64,000 bases of DNA from Ochrobactrum sp. Marseille-Q0166 (GTDB taxonomy: Bacteria > Pseudomonadota > Alphaproteobacteria > Rhizobiales > Rhizobiaceae). Both the position numbers and the translations under genes were made by a program. The stretch spans positions 310,001 through 374,000 of the forward strand of contig NZ_JACJUO010000003.1 of the NCBI RefSeq assembly GCF_014397025.1, read 5' to 3'. Shown piece by piece: positions 53,294 to 62,789 of the stretch (position 1 is the first letter of the stretch; each line of letters begins with the position of its first letter). Below the pieces are notes generated by a model, which did not search any database, was not told the origin of the DNA, and saw nothing but the letters and a program-made list of their open reading frames with translations.

Positions 53294-55281
53294 AACTCGA
53301 TCCGGTCACACTTGCCATTCTCGGCAACAAGCTTGCAGCCATCAGCGAAGAAATGTGCCTGACATTGCAGCGCACTGGCCGCACACTCTACGTCAAAGAG
53401 ACGGCCGATTTTGCCTGCGCTTTAGCAGGACTTGATGGATGCTTTTTCGCCTATCCGCGTTCTATCGGCGTGTCAGGATTTGTCGGCCTTGAATGCGGGC
53501 CAACAATTGATGCAGTCGGGCATCTCGAACCCGGCGATGTCATTCTGACCAACGACCCTTATCGCTCCGAAGGTCTTGCAACGCATTTGCCTGATCTGCA
53601 CATGATCGAACCTTATTTCCATGAAGGCCGGATCGTCGCCTATGGCTGGTGCTTTGTGCACTGCTCGGATGTGGGCGGTCGTGTGCCGTCGAGCATATCT
53701 CCGGTCAATACGGAAATCTTTCAGGAAGGCCTTCGTATTCCGCCCGTTAAGCTGCTGAAGCGCGGAGAAATGTCGTCGGAAGTAAAGCTGTTTCTGGACG
53801 CAAACAGCCGCACACCAGAGGCCAATATGGGCGACATTCGTGCAATGCTTGCAGCCCTTGCAGCGGGTCGTCGTCGTTTTGAACAGGCAATTGCGCAACA
53901 TGGCGTGGACGCAGTTGCTACTGCCAGCACAGACCTTGTTTCTTATGCCGCCGAAAAGGCACATGCGGTGCTGCGCAAGGTTCCGGCAGGAACATATGCA
54001 TTCTCTGATTATCTCGATGATGATGCCGCCGGAAAACTGCCCGTTCGTATCGCGCTCAGCGTTACGTTCGAAGACGGCAAGGTGCATCTTGATTTCACCG
54101 GAACAGACCCGCAAGTCGCAACCGCTATGAATATTCCATCGCGCGGCAGGCCTCATGCATGGCTCACGCTGCGCGTGCTGGCCTTAGTCAACACGCTGGA
54201 TGCAACGGTTCCACTCAATGTCGGATTGCTTGATCCGGTGCGTATCACAGCGCCTGAAGGCACACTTGTTAACCCCCAGGAGCCAGCAGCGACTGGTGTT
54301 CGCCACGCTGCCGCCATTCGTGTCAATGACGTGCTCAATGGCGCTTTTGGTCAGGCTTTGCCCGACATCATGCCTGCGGCTTCGTCCGGCACAGTTATCC
54401 CGGTGGTTATGGCTGAGCCGGATGGCAAAGGCGGTCGCCGCGTTCAGGTCATTGAACCCATGATCGGCGGCACGGGTGCACGCAATGGACATGATGGAGT
54501 TGATGGCCGCGACAGCGGCATCTCAAATCTTGCAAACAACCCCGTTGAAACCGTTGAGGCTGAACTCGGCATTGAAATTCTGCGCTATGCGCTGCGTCCG
54601 GATTCAGGTGGTGCCGGTAAATGGCGCGGCGGCTGCGGTATGGAGCTGACTTTCCGCATCCTGAGCGATGACAGCAATGTGCTTGGCCGTGGCATGGAGC
54701 GCCTGTTGTTTCGCCCGTGGGGTGCGCATGGCGGCAGAGCCGGATTACCCGGTGAGCTGATCGTCAATCGCGGCAAGCCAGACGAGCGCAGACTGGGTAA
54801 AATCGACGTTCTAACAGTCAACACTGGCGATACAGTAACATTTCTGACACCCGGCGCGGGCGGCTGGGGCAATCCGCTTGAACGCGACCCTGCGGCAGTC
54901 ATGCGGGACGTAACCGACGGTTTTGTCTCGATTGATGCTGCATTCAGCGATTATGGAATTGTTATCAAGAACGGCCAGATTGATGAACCAGCGACCACAA
55001 AACAACGCGCAACATTGTCTGAGAAGTCCCCAATGGACGGTCGCGGACCAGAGCGCCAGCGCTGGGACGAGGTCTTTCAGCCAACACTGATGGATCGACT
55101 GAACCACGGATTAATCGCCCTGCCTGCTACCGTGCGTCAGCGCTACCGCAAGCAAGTCTTCGACACAGTGCTTGAACAATTGCCGGATGGGTTCCCGCGC
55201 ATCGATGCAACGAAAGACGCCACGTCAGCAGCCCATGCAAAGCTTGCAACAGCAGTCGAACATTTAACTGAAAATTCCTGA
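53290..55281 (+). CDS. hyuB: Hydantoinase/5-oxoprolinase subunit B (HyuB family)
   Basis: 663-residue partner of HyuA. Family landmarks: LDPVTLAILGNKLAAISEEM, ETADFACALAG, GDVILTNDPYRSEGLATHLPD, RIVAYGWCFVHCSDVGGRVP, EDGKVHLDFTGTDPQVATAM, and the Gly-rich end GAGGWGNPLERDP. About 90 residues follow this last motif, longer than compact HyuB proteins (500-580 residues), and end in a charged helical tail. Overlaps hyuA by four bases, so the subunits are made in equal amounts. Confidence 0.92.
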   Translation: MKLDPVTLAILGNKLAAISEEMCLTLQRTGRTLYVKETADFACALAGLDGCFFAYPRSIGVSGFVGLECGPTIDAVGHLEPGDVILTNDPYRSEGLATHLPDLHMIEPYFHEGRIVAYGWCFVHCSDVGGRVPSSISPVNTEIFQEGLRIPPVKLLKRGEMSSEVKLFLDANSRTPEANMGDIRAMLAALAAGRRRFEQAIAQHGVDAVATASTDLVSYAAEKAHAVLRKVPAGTYAFSDYLDDDAAGKLPVRIALSVTFEDGKVHLDFTGTDPQVATAMNIPSRGRPHAWLTLRVLALVNTLDATVPLNVGLLDPVRITAPEGTLVNPQEPAATGVRHAAAIRVNDVLNGAFGQALPDIMPAASSGTVIPVVMAEPDGKGGRRVQVIEPMIGGTGARNGHDGVDGRDSGISNLANNPVETVEAELGIEILRYALRPDSGGAGKWRGGCGMELTFRILSDDSNVLGRGMERLLFRPWGAHGGRAGLPGELIVNRGKPDERRLGKIDVLTVNTGDTVTFLTPGAGGWGNPLERDPAAVMRDVTDGFVSIDAAFSDYGIVIKNGQIDEPATTKQRATLSEKSPMDGRGPERQRWDEVFQPTLMDRLNHGLIALPATVRQRYRKQVFDTVLEQLPDGFPRIDATKDATSAAHAKLATAVEHLTENS

Positions 55282-55304
55282 ATCATTCTGATCGGAGAAC
55301 CGAA

Positions 55305-56357
55305 ATGCCTATTTTGACAAGACGCAACTTCCTCGGTTCCGGCGCTATGCTGGGTCTGGGCCTTGCCGCTGGCAACCTGCCCCGCTTTGCGCAAGCACAG
55401 AGCGAAAAGGAAATCACCGTCACCGCTTTTGGTGGCGTCTGGGAAGAAGCAATCCGCACCTGCTTCGTCACGCCATTTGAAGCCAAATCAGGCGCGAAAG
55501 CCAATGTCGCCCTTGGTGGACCACCACAATGGCTGGCACAGATCGAAGCCGCCCCGCAAAAGCCGCCGCTTGACGTGCTGATCATGACACCGGACCTTGC
55601 TCTGACCGCAGCAAAAGCAGGACTGGTTGACGAGTTCACACTCGATAAGCTGCCTAACCTGGCAAAAATCCCACAGGAACTGACAGACTCCGTTGAAGGC
55701 AAAGGAACGCTGTTTGACTATGGTGTGGCTGGCATAACCTACAACAAGGATCGGGTAAGAAATCCGCCAAAATCCTTTGCCGAATTTGTTGATCGTGTCG
55801 CCAGCGGTGAGTTTGTCGCTTCGGTTCCATCGATCAGCTATGCAGTCACCCCGATCATGCTCATCTGGGCAATGGCAAAAGCGCTGGGTGGCGGCGTGGA
55901 CAATGTTGATCCGTTCTTTAAGGCCGTCGAGAAGATGAAGGATAATCTCATCTACTGGGCAAGCCCGAATGATTTTTTCAATCACCTGTCGTCAGGCGAA
56001 GCCGATATCGGCATTTATTTCGATGGCCGCACCTGGAACCATTATGATGCAGGCGCCACCTGGATTGACTTCATCAACCCATCAGAAGGCGGCTCTCTGA
56101 ACGGGCTTGCCGTGCAGAAGCCGAAAAATTCCAATCCGCTGGCGTGGGACTATATCAACGAAGTTCTTGATGCAGCCAACCAGACCAAATTTGCCGACAT
56201 TATGAATTACGGCGTGACCAATGTTGACGTGGTTTATAGCGAGAAGCTCAAGCCGCGTATCACCCCATGGCAGAAGACTGCCTTCCCGCCTTATGAACAG
56301 ATCGCCGAAGTTCGCAACGAATGGGTTGATCGCTGGAACCGGGAAATCGGTCAGTAA
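55305..56357 (+). CDS. Tat-exported ABC substrate-binding protein, PotD/AfuA type
   Basis: 350-residue binding protein. Twin-arginine leader LTRRNFLGSGAMLGLGLAAG cleaved near FAQAQ. Core of the spermidine/putrescine-iron binding group: ITVTAFGGVWEEAIRTCFV, PPLDVLIMTPDLALTAAKAG, DYGVAGITYNKDRVRNPP, SSGEADIGIYFDGRTW. It lies between the hydrolase genes and the permease genes and defines the substrate of the operon. Polyamine-like or amide ligands are possible. Confidence 0.9.
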   Translation: MPILTRRNFLGSGAMLGLGLAAGNLPRFAQAQSEKEITVTAFGGVWEEAIRTCFVTPFEAKSGAKANVALGGPPQWLAQIEAAPQKPPLDVLIMTPDLALTAAKAGLVDEFTLDKLPNLAKIPQELTDSVEGKGTLFDYGVAGITYNKDRVRNPPKSFAEFVDRVASGEFVASVPSISYAVTPIMLIWAMAKALGGGVDNVDPFFKAVEKMKDNLIYWASPNDFFNHLSSGEADIGIYFDGRTWNHYDAGATWIDFINPSEGGSLNGLAVQKPKNSNPLAWDYINEVLDAANQTKFADIMNYGVTNVDVVYSEKLKPRITPWQKTAFPPYEQIAEVRNEWVDRWNREIGQ

Positions 56358-56389
56358 AGCAGCGCTTTGGCGCTTCTTGGAGTAAAAAT

Positions 56390-57250
56390 ATGAGCCAGAC
56401 GAAATCACCAGACTCGATTGGAGCGAAAAGGCTGGCCTTACCGGGCTGGCTCCTTGCCTTGCCCGCTTTGGCGTTTCTGCTGGCCTTTTTCGTCCTTCCG
56501 CTTTTTGACAACAGCATTCGCAGTTTTGTCGATGCTGAAGGTGGCCTGACTTTCGCTCGCTATGCTACCTTGCTAACCGACCCGTTTTACCTGCGCATTA
56601 TCGGTGAGACACTGGTGCTTTCCGGCGGAGTGACGCTGATATGTGTCGTGATTGGTTATCCGGTTGCCTATTTTCTGGTGCGAAAAGCTGGAAGATGGGC
56701 AAGCCTTATTGTGTTTTTGCTGATCGCACCGCTTCTGACATCCATTATTATGCGAACATATGGCTGGCAGGTTCTGTTTGCTCGTCGTGGCCTGATCAAC
56801 AATCTGCTCGTGGACCAGCTTGGCATCATTTCCGCACCACTACGCTTCACCAATTCGCCAGAAATCACCATCGCTGCTCTGGTGCATGTGCTGGTCCCAT
56901 TCATGGTGCTATCTATCAGCACTGTTTTGCAGGGGATTGATCGGCGGCTTGAGGAATCTGCGAAAATTCTGGGCGCCGGGCGCCTGCGCACCTTCTGGGA
57001 AGTTACCCTGCCGCTATCGCTTGATGGTATCGGCACTGGTGCCATTCTGGTGTTTATGATTGCCAATGGCAGCTTCGTGACACTCGTCATGCTGGGTGGT
57101 GGCCTGCAAACCTTGCCGCTGATGATCTATCAACAATTCAATACGACGCGTGATTTCGGCATGGCCAGTGCGATGAGTACCATCCTGCTGGTTGTCGCTG
57201 TTTCCTGCCTGTTTTTGCAATTGCGCCTCGTGCGACAGCGGGGAGCGTAA
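56390..57250 (+). CDS. ABC transporter permease, PotB type
   Basis: 286-residue permease with six helices: LPGWLLALPALAFLLAFFVL first, GETLVLSGGVTLICVVIGYP next. The EAA loop is RRLEESAKILGAGRLRTFWEVTLPLSL. Ends close to the second permease, whose ATG is five bases later. Preceded by CTTGGAG at good spacing. Confidence 0.92.
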   Translation: MSQTKSPDSIGAKRLALPGWLLALPALAFLLAFFVLPLFDNSIRSFVDAEGGLTFARYATLLTDPFYLRIIGETLVLSGGVTLICVVIGYPVAYFLVRKAGRWASLIVFLLIAPLLTSIIMRTYGWQVLFARRGLINNLLVDQLGIISAPLRFTNSPEITIAALVHVLVPFMVLSISTVLQGIDRRLEESAKILGAGRLRTFWEVTLPLSLDGIGTGAILVFMIANGSFVTLVMLGGGLQTLPLMIYQQFNTTRDFGMASAMSTILLVVAVSCLFLQLRLVRQRGA

Positions 57251-57254
57251 AGCA

Positions 57255-58061
57255 ATGAAAATATTCGATAAAGACTGGGCCGGGATCGCACTGACCACTT
57301 TCATAGTCGCATTCTTCATTTTTATGCTGGCACCAATTCTGGTGGTCGTCGTGGTGTCCTTCACATCGGCGGGCTACGTATCTTTCCCGATCCCCGGCTG
57401 GTCGCTCAAATGGTTTGCGAATATTTTCGCCTATCAGCCTTTTGTTGATGCGATCTTCGTGAGCCTGAAAATCGGCCTCGGCGCGACTGTGCTTTCCTGC
57501 CTGATCGGCATTCCGGCATGTCTTTATCTGGCACGCTCGCGCGCCGGATGGGCGAATGCCATTATGACGTTCCTGCTATCCCCTTTGTCGATGCCAATGA
57601 TCGTCATCGGTTTCGCGTCGCTGTTTTTTATGAGTTGGCTCGGGCTCGGCATTTCATTCACGGCACTTCTCATCACCCACACGGTGGTTTGCCTTCCTTA
57701 TGTGGTGCGAACAGTCGCGGGTGTTTATGGCAATCTGCCACGACGCTATGAAGAAGCGGCAGCAATTCTCGGTGCCAATCCATTGCAGGTTTTCTGGCAT
57801 GTGACCTTGCCATTAATCCGTCCTGGCGTGATGGCGGGGTCGCTGTTCTCATTCCTGACATCGTTCGACAATCTGCCAGTCAGCTACTTTTTCGCAAGCG
57901 CACAAACAAACACCCTGCCAGTTGTGATGTTGAGCTATCTTGAACACCAGTTTGACCCAACAATCGCCGCTCTGAGCACGTTACAACTGCTCATGGCAAT
58001 TTTTACACTGCTGGTCGTTGATCGCATTTATGGCATCCGTAAAATGACCGTCGCAGCGTAA
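57255..58061 (+). CDS. ABC transporter permease, PotC type
   Basis: 268-residue permease. The ATG at 57255 follows GGAG; an earlier in-frame start at 57192 lies inside the PotB-type gene. Helices begin IALTTFIVAFFIFMLAPIL; the EAA loop is RRYEEAAAILGANPLQVFWHVTLPLI, and the PotC-like SFDNLPVSYF follows. Completes the importer. Confidence 0.92.
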   Translation: MKIFDKDWAGIALTTFIVAFFIFMLAPILVVVVVSFTSAGYVSFPIPGWSLKWFANIFAYQPFVDAIFVSLKIGLGATVLSCLIGIPACLYLARSRAGWANAIMTFLLSPLSMPMIVIGFASLFFMSWLGLGISFTALLITHTVVCLPYVVRTVAGVYGNLPRRYEEAAAILGANPLQVFWHVTLPLIRPGVMAGSLFSFLTSFDNLPVSYFFASAQTNTLPVVMLSYLEHQFDPTIAALSTLQLLMAIFTLLVVDRIYGIRKMTVAA

Positions 58062-58103
58062 AACTTGTTGCGAACTATCTGAACCACCAAAGAAAGAACG
58101 CAC

Positions 58104-59624
58104 ATGCCTCGCGCTGCTGTTATTCAACTCTTTCACGAGGCCAATGCTTTCACGCCAGTCAAAGCAAACTATGAAGGATTTCTCTCCGCTCAGTATTTTC
58201 AAGGTGAAGATGTAAGACGCGAATTCGGCTCGACCAGTAACTGGCTCGGTGGCGTGACTGAAGCACTGGATGAAGCCGGATATGAAATTGCCTATGGCGT
58301 CTGCACCGGATGTCTGCCGGGTGGCACACTTGAAACTGAGAGCTATCACCGGCTGGTTTCAGAGATCATTGAATCACTTAAAGATATTGTTGCGGATGGT
58401 CCGGTAGACGTTGTGGCGCTCTTGCTACATGGTGCTTTGGTGGTTGACGGCGTTGCTGCACCCGAGACCGACCTTGCACTTAAAGTTCGCGCCATCGTCG
58501 GATCAGATGTTCGCATAGCAGTTCCGCTCGATTTCCATGCCAATGTTGAGCCGATGCTGCCTTATGTCGTCGATGTAGTCATTGGTGGCAAATTATATCC
58601 GCATGCTGATACGCATGCACGTGGCAAGAAGCTTATGCAGCTCGCACTTGATCCTGTGAAATGGAAGACCCGGCGTTTTCGACTGCCCGTCGCTGCACCT
58701 ATGAGCGCACAAACAAGCGATGCGGAACCGTTTAAAAGCCTAGTTACGCTGTCTAATGAAATCGAGCGTCGCGATGGTCTTGCTGATGTGGTGGTTATGG
58801 GCGGCTTTCCCTATGTGGACTCTGATGAGGTCGGGAGTTCGGTAGTCGTAACCGGAACTGATGACGAGGCCATGAAGCAAGTCTATCGCGACATGGCCGA
58901 AGTGATCTGGCAAAAGCGAGAAGCGATCACCCGGCCAGCGTCTTCATTTGAAAAAGCGGCAAATGAAATCTATGCGTGTGCAGCGCGAGGGCGTGTTGTG
59001 ATTGGGGATGCTGGCGATAATCCCGGCTCCGGGGGCGTTGCCAATGTCGCTGATATTTTTGCAAGTCTTTCGGCGCAGGATTTACCCTTCGCAGCGGGTT
59101 TTATGGTCGATGGCGAAGCTGTATTGGCCGCGCAGGCAATTGGCGAAGGCAATCGCGGCGCGATCGCTATGGGACACCTTCAAAATGGTAAGCCATTCGT
59201 CGTTGATGCATTCGTGGAGCGCGTCACTGATGTTCGTTATCGCAATGAGGGTGCAAATTTACATGGCGAATTATTAGAGGGGGGCTTGGGTGCAGTTCTT
59301 CGTGTTCGTGATGCTGGCCATATCGTGCTCGTTACTGAGCGCATTCAAGCATATGATACGCAGGCCTTCCGTAGTCTTGGTATCAATCTTGAAAGCAAGG
59401 CGATTATCCACGTTAAATCGAGCAACCACTTTCGCACGTCATTTACGCCATTGGCAGAGCAAGGCGTCTTTGTCGTTGATAGTGGTGGCTATGCTTCGAC
59501 GGACGCTACCAAGTTTCCGTTCACCAAGCGCGCAACCCGCATTCTTCCGCTAGCACCACTCGACAAAAGCGATTGGGATCGTCAGGTCGCAGAAGAATGC
59601 GAGATTGCATGTCGCACGCTATGA
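58104..59624 (+). CDS. M81-family metallopeptidase (MlrC-like)
   Basis: 506-residue protein of the M81/MlrC family. Visible features: IQLFHEANAFTPVKANYEGF at the N-terminus, with His and Glu as likely zinc ligands; LLLHGALVVDG; VPLDFHANVEPMLPYV; the PHADTHARGKKL segment; GDAGDNPGSGGVANV, a family glycine-rich loop; and the C-terminal HFRTSFTPLAEQGVFVVDSGGY. Members act on peptide-like bonds (MlrC degrades linear microcystin products), and many are coded with ABC importers. As last gene of the operon it probably hydrolyses the ring-opened product of HyuAB. Confidence 0.88.
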   Translation: MPRAAVIQLFHEANAFTPVKANYEGFLSAQYFQGEDVRREFGSTSNWLGGVTEALDEAGYEIAYGVCTGCLPGGTLETESYHRLVSEIIESLKDIVADGPVDVVALLLHGALVVDGVAAPETDLALKVRAIVGSDVRIAVPLDFHANVEPMLPYVVDVVIGGKLYPHADTHARGKKLMQLALDPVKWKTRRFRLPVAAPMSAQTSDAEPFKSLVTLSNEIERRDGLADVVVMGGFPYVDSDEVGSSVVVTGTDDEAMKQVYRDMAEVIWQKREAITRPASSFEKAANEIYACAARGRVVIGDAGDNPGSGGVANVADIFASLSAQDLPFAAGFMVDGEAVLAAQAIGEGNRGAIAMGHLQNGKPFVVDAFVERVTDVRYRNEGANLHGELLEGGLGAVLRVRDAGHIVLVTERIQAYDTQAFRSLGINLESKAIIHVKSSNHFRTSFTPLAEQGVFVVDSGGYASTDATKFPFTKRATRILPLAPLDKSDWDRQVAEECEIACRTL

Positions 59625-60842
59625 TGCGTAGTCTTTGGCGATCTCCCCACCTTTGATGACAAATCGCAGGTGATCAGCAAAATTTTCCAAAGTGCCTTTG
59701 TCAAGCGGATTGGCTGAAAGAATATTGAGATCCGCGCGGTAACTTTCTTTAACAAACCCAATTTCATTTTCCAGCCGAACGAGTGCGGCCGCCGTACTTG
59801 TTGCGGCACGAAGCAGATCGAGTGGCGGCACAACGTCGGCTCGCAGTGCGAACTCATGCAATTGGCGAGAATGCATCGGCCCAATCAGATCGGTGCCATA
59901 CACCATGGGAACACCGGCACGATAGGCAAGTTCAACAGCATAAAGACCAGAGTCGAGGACCAGCTTGATCTTATCCATCCGATCTTTTGGAAAGCCGCTT
60001 TCGGCCCCCACTTCCGCCAGCGCACGGAAGCATGAAAGCGTTGGCGTGAGGAAACTCCCAGCTTGCTTCATCAGTGCGACAGTCTCTTCATCGAGCAGGT
60101 TGCCATGTTCAATAGAGCGGACACCATTGCGCACTGCACGCGCGACTGAGCGCGCTGTATACGTGTGAGAAACGACATAGAGGTCGGCCATATTGGCCTC
60201 GTCTACGATTGCTGCGATTTCATCTTCAGAAAACTGATCCGACGTGATGCGGTCGGTTGGAGACGAGATACCGCCATTGGCCATAATCTTGATGTGGTGC
60301 GCGCCACGTCTGATCTCATCGCGCGCGGCACGACGAACCTCGTCGACCCCGTCACAACGTCGGCCAAGGCTCACCTGCGTATAGGTTTCATCCGTCCGAT
60401 CCACACCCATTGCACGGTGATCGCCATGACCGCCGCTAGCCGAAAGCGCCTTGCCTCCATAAAGGAGCCGTGGCCCTGAAATCAGTCCTTCTTCGACCGA
60501 CTGCGCAAGACCAAAATCCGCACCACCAACATCGCGCACAGTGGTAAAACCACGCGAGAGCATTCCATCAAGCACCTTCGCCGCACGCGTTGCAACATAC
60601 ATAGGAGACTGGCGCGGAAGCTCACTGAGATTGGCGGTGTAAGCAGTGGCATGGACATGAGCGTCGATCAGCCCCGGAATAATAAAAGCGCCTTTGAGAT
60701 CAATCCGGTTCGCATCAAGCTGCGAAAGCTTGCCAGTGTCAATTTCACGGATAAAGCCATTTTCCAGAATGAGGTTTTGATCGGCTTGAATATCTCCGCT
60801 TTCAACATCGACGACATTCGCATTCTCAAGAATTGTAATCAC
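59619..60842 (-). CDS. Metal-dependent amidohydrolase (imidazolonepropionase/Xaa-Pro dipeptidase-like)
   Basis: 407 residues from the GTG at 60842, which has AGGAAA upstream; a longer ATG frame starts at 60878. Amidohydrolase-fold ligands: HxH in GLIDAHVHATAY, carboxylated-Lys candidate HHIKIMANGGI, His in YVVSHTYTARS and RSIEHGNLLD, Asp in MVYGTDLIG. This set matches the Sgx9260-type carboxypeptidase/prolidase-like subgroup. Converges with the M81 gene, overlapping it by six bases. Acts on an amide or cyclic ureide; substrate unknown. Confidence 0.87.
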   Translation of the reverse strand: MITILENANVVDVESGDIQADQNLILENGFIREIDTGKLSQLDANRIDLKGAFIIPGLIDAHVHATAYTANLSELPRQSPMYVATRAAKVLDGMLSRGFTTVRDVGGADFGLAQSVEEGLISGPRLLYGGKALSASGGHGDHRAMGVDRTDETYTQVSLGRRCDGVDEVRRAARDEIRRGAHHIKIMANGGISSPTDRITSDQFSEDEIAAIVDEANMADLYVVSHTYTARSVARAVRNGVRSIEHGNLLDEETVALMKQAGSFLTPTLSCFRALAEVGAESGFPKDRMDKIKLVLDSGLYAVELAYRAGVPMVYGTDLIGPMHSRQLHEFALRADVVPPLDLLRAATSTAAALVRLENEIGFVKESYRADLNILSANPLDKGTLENFADHLRFVIKGGEIAKDYAS

Positions 60843-60875
60843 TGTAGTTTTTCCTGTCAGAAAAATTGAAAGCGG

Positions 60876-60908
60876 CAAAAGCCGAACTGGTTATCAGCCC
60901 GGCTTTTG
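60876..60908. terminator. Hairpin CAAAAGCCG/CGGCTTTTG
   Basis: Nine-base perfect stem with a 15-base loop, 14 bases past the stop of the binding-protein gene on the minus strand, in front of the amidohydrolase gene. TTTT is part of the stem's right arm. Probably terminates or attenuates transcription between the two genes. Confidence 0.55.
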
Positions 60909-60922
60909 TTGCGTGGTTCGGC

Positions 60923-62428
60923 TTATTTTTCTGACCAGCCGACCCGGTTGAGAAAGATATTCTCGTTGGGTAAAGGCGTGAAATCCACGTTCTTGGCGGC
61001 GCCATAAAGTACCGAAGCCTGATAGAGCGGGATGATATAGTTTTCGGCAGCAACGATCTCATGCACCGACTTATAAAGTTCAAGACGACGTTCCGGGTCA
61101 ATCACGGTTCGCGCTTCATCCAATGCCTTGTCCAGACGATCATCCTTGATCGTTGACCAGCTGCTTGACGAGTGCAGAAGCGGATAAAGCGTCCCATCTG
61201 CATCCTGACAGCCGCAGCTCCAGCGCCCAAAAGCTGCCGAAGGAATTGTGTCGGAGCCGGATTGCATTTGCTGCATCCAATTGCCCATATCAGTCGTTGA
61301 AATCTTCACATTAAGGCCGACTTCATTGAGCATCTGCTGGATTGCCTGAACCACGCGCTGATCGTAGGTTGGTGTGGTGAGCAGAGTGATTTCAGTTTTT
61401 GCAGCATCACCAACCTCGGCAACAAGCTCTTTAGCCTTCTCAGGATTGTATTCCGGTGCCTTAATGCCTTCGACAAAGCCAAATGAAACCGGGGACGTCA
61501 GCTCGTCAATCGGTGCATCGTAACCGCCGAGAATGCCTTCAACGATACCCTGTTTGTCTATAGCATGGGCAATTGCCAGACGAATGCGCGGATCATCAAG
61601 CGGAGCTTTGTTGACGTTGAGCGAGAAGAACGCAATGCGCTCGCCGCGCACTGGCAAAACCTTGCCCTGCCCCGATGCTTCAAGCTGAGCTGCAAGATCA
61701 TTGTCAAGGTTGCTGGCGAGGTCTGTTGTTCCCGACTGCAGATTGGCGATACGGGTTGAACCATCCGGAACTGCGCGGAAGGCGACTTTCGGAAATTCGC
61801 CCTTCGTGCCCCAATAATCATCATTGCGATCAAGCAGAACTTCCACGCCACGGTTCCAGCTTGCAAGCTTATAAGGGCCTGACCCCACTGGCTTGATATT
61901 GAACTCATCCTTGCTGACGGCATCAACCACATGTTTTGGCACGATGGAAAGCTTGGTGAGCTGCGCAAGTAATACCGGATATGGCCCCTTTGTCGTCACG
62001 ACAACGGTTGTATCATCCTTAGCGACGGCATCGGCGATCTGATTAAACTGACCAATTTGCGGGCTCGCAAAAGCCGGGTCAATAATGCGCTTGATGCTGA
62101 AAGCTACATCTTCAGCGGTTAGTGGCTTGCCATCGTGAAACTTCACGTCATCGCGGATTTTGAACTCAATCTCTGCATCGGAAAGATATTTCCACTCCGT
62201 CGCAATCTGCGGCGTGATCTCGCCCTTGTCGTCACGCGTCAGCAGATTATCGAAGATATTGCGATAGACATTAAAGCTGTCGGTATTCCACTGCACATGC
62301 GGATCAAGTGAGCTCGGCTCAGCAATGAAATCCACCGCCAGCACGTCTTTGGCATTGGCATTATAAGGCACAGCGATGAGTGGTGTTGCTGCAAGCATTG
62401 CAGCGACAAGGGCATTTTTAAAGCGCAT
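60923..62428 (-). CDS. ABC substrate-binding protein, dipeptide/nickel type (SBP_bac_5)
   Basis: 501-residue periplasmic protein with signal MRFKNALVAAMLAATPLIAV, cleavage after NANA. Family motifs: SSLDPHVQWNTDSFNVYRN, KFHDGKPLTAEDVAFSIKRI, VGSGPYKLASWNRG, AIAHAIDKQGIVEGILGG, YNPEKAKELVAEVG. A CGC motif (GRWSCGCQDADG) sits near residue 410. Strongly similar to the partial gene at 63572, a clear paralogue. ATG at 62428 follows GGGAG. No permease or ATPase genes of its type are near; they may lie beyond the window. Confidence 0.92.
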   Translation of the reverse strand: MRFKNALVAAMLAATPLIAVPYNANAKDVLAVDFIAEPSSLDPHVQWNTDSFNVYRNIFDNLLTRDDKGEITPQIATEWKYLSDAEIEFKIRDDVKFHDGKPLTAEDVAFSIKRIIDPAFASPQIGQFNQIADAVAKDDTTVVVTTKGPYPVLLAQLTKLSIVPKHVVDAVSKDEFNIKPVGSGPYKLASWNRGVEVLLDRNDDYWGTKGEFPKVAFRAVPDGSTRIANLQSGTTDLASNLDNDLAAQLEASGQGKVLPVRGERIAFFSLNVNKAPLDDPRIRLAIAHAIDKQGIVEGILGGYDAPIDELTSPVSFGFVEGIKAPEYNPEKAKELVAEVGDAAKTEITLLTTPTYDQRVVQAIQQMLNEVGLNVKISTTDMGNWMQQMQSGSDTIPSAAFGRWSCGCQDADGTLYPLLHSSSSWSTIKDDRLDKALDEARTVIDPERRLELYKSVHEIVAAENYIIPLYQASVLYGAAKNVDFTPLPNENIFLNRVGWSEK

Positions 62429-62789
62429 CAATATATCTCCCGTGAGTTCCCCGATTTAGCGGCTGAATACGACACTTTGCCAATCAAACTGTAAAACTGA
62501 CATCTTAGTTTTAAGATATGCAATATTAATATCGAATACTGTCATCATATAAAAATCGACGCAACCAGCACGCTTTCTAAATCTAAAGGCAAAAGAAAAA
62601 AGTGATTTCGTTTTTAGGTCCGAAAGAGAAACAGTTGATTTATAGGAATTGTAAAGGCAACATGCGCTTGTTTCATCTTGAACGCGATATGGAGATAAAT
62701 TCTTCACTTCGGCGATCAGGAAAGAAAAATATGTTCTTTTCTTCGTGTGAAAGAGATTTCAAAATACAAAACTGAGAGGTCAGTTATAA
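62429..62789. promoter_or_regulatory. Divergent regulatory region
   Basis: 361 bases between the binding-protein gene (minus) and the GntR-type gene (plus), AT-rich in 62500-62640. No gene is seen. Expected to hold both promoters and the regulator's site, but no clear palindrome was found. Confidence 0.45.
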
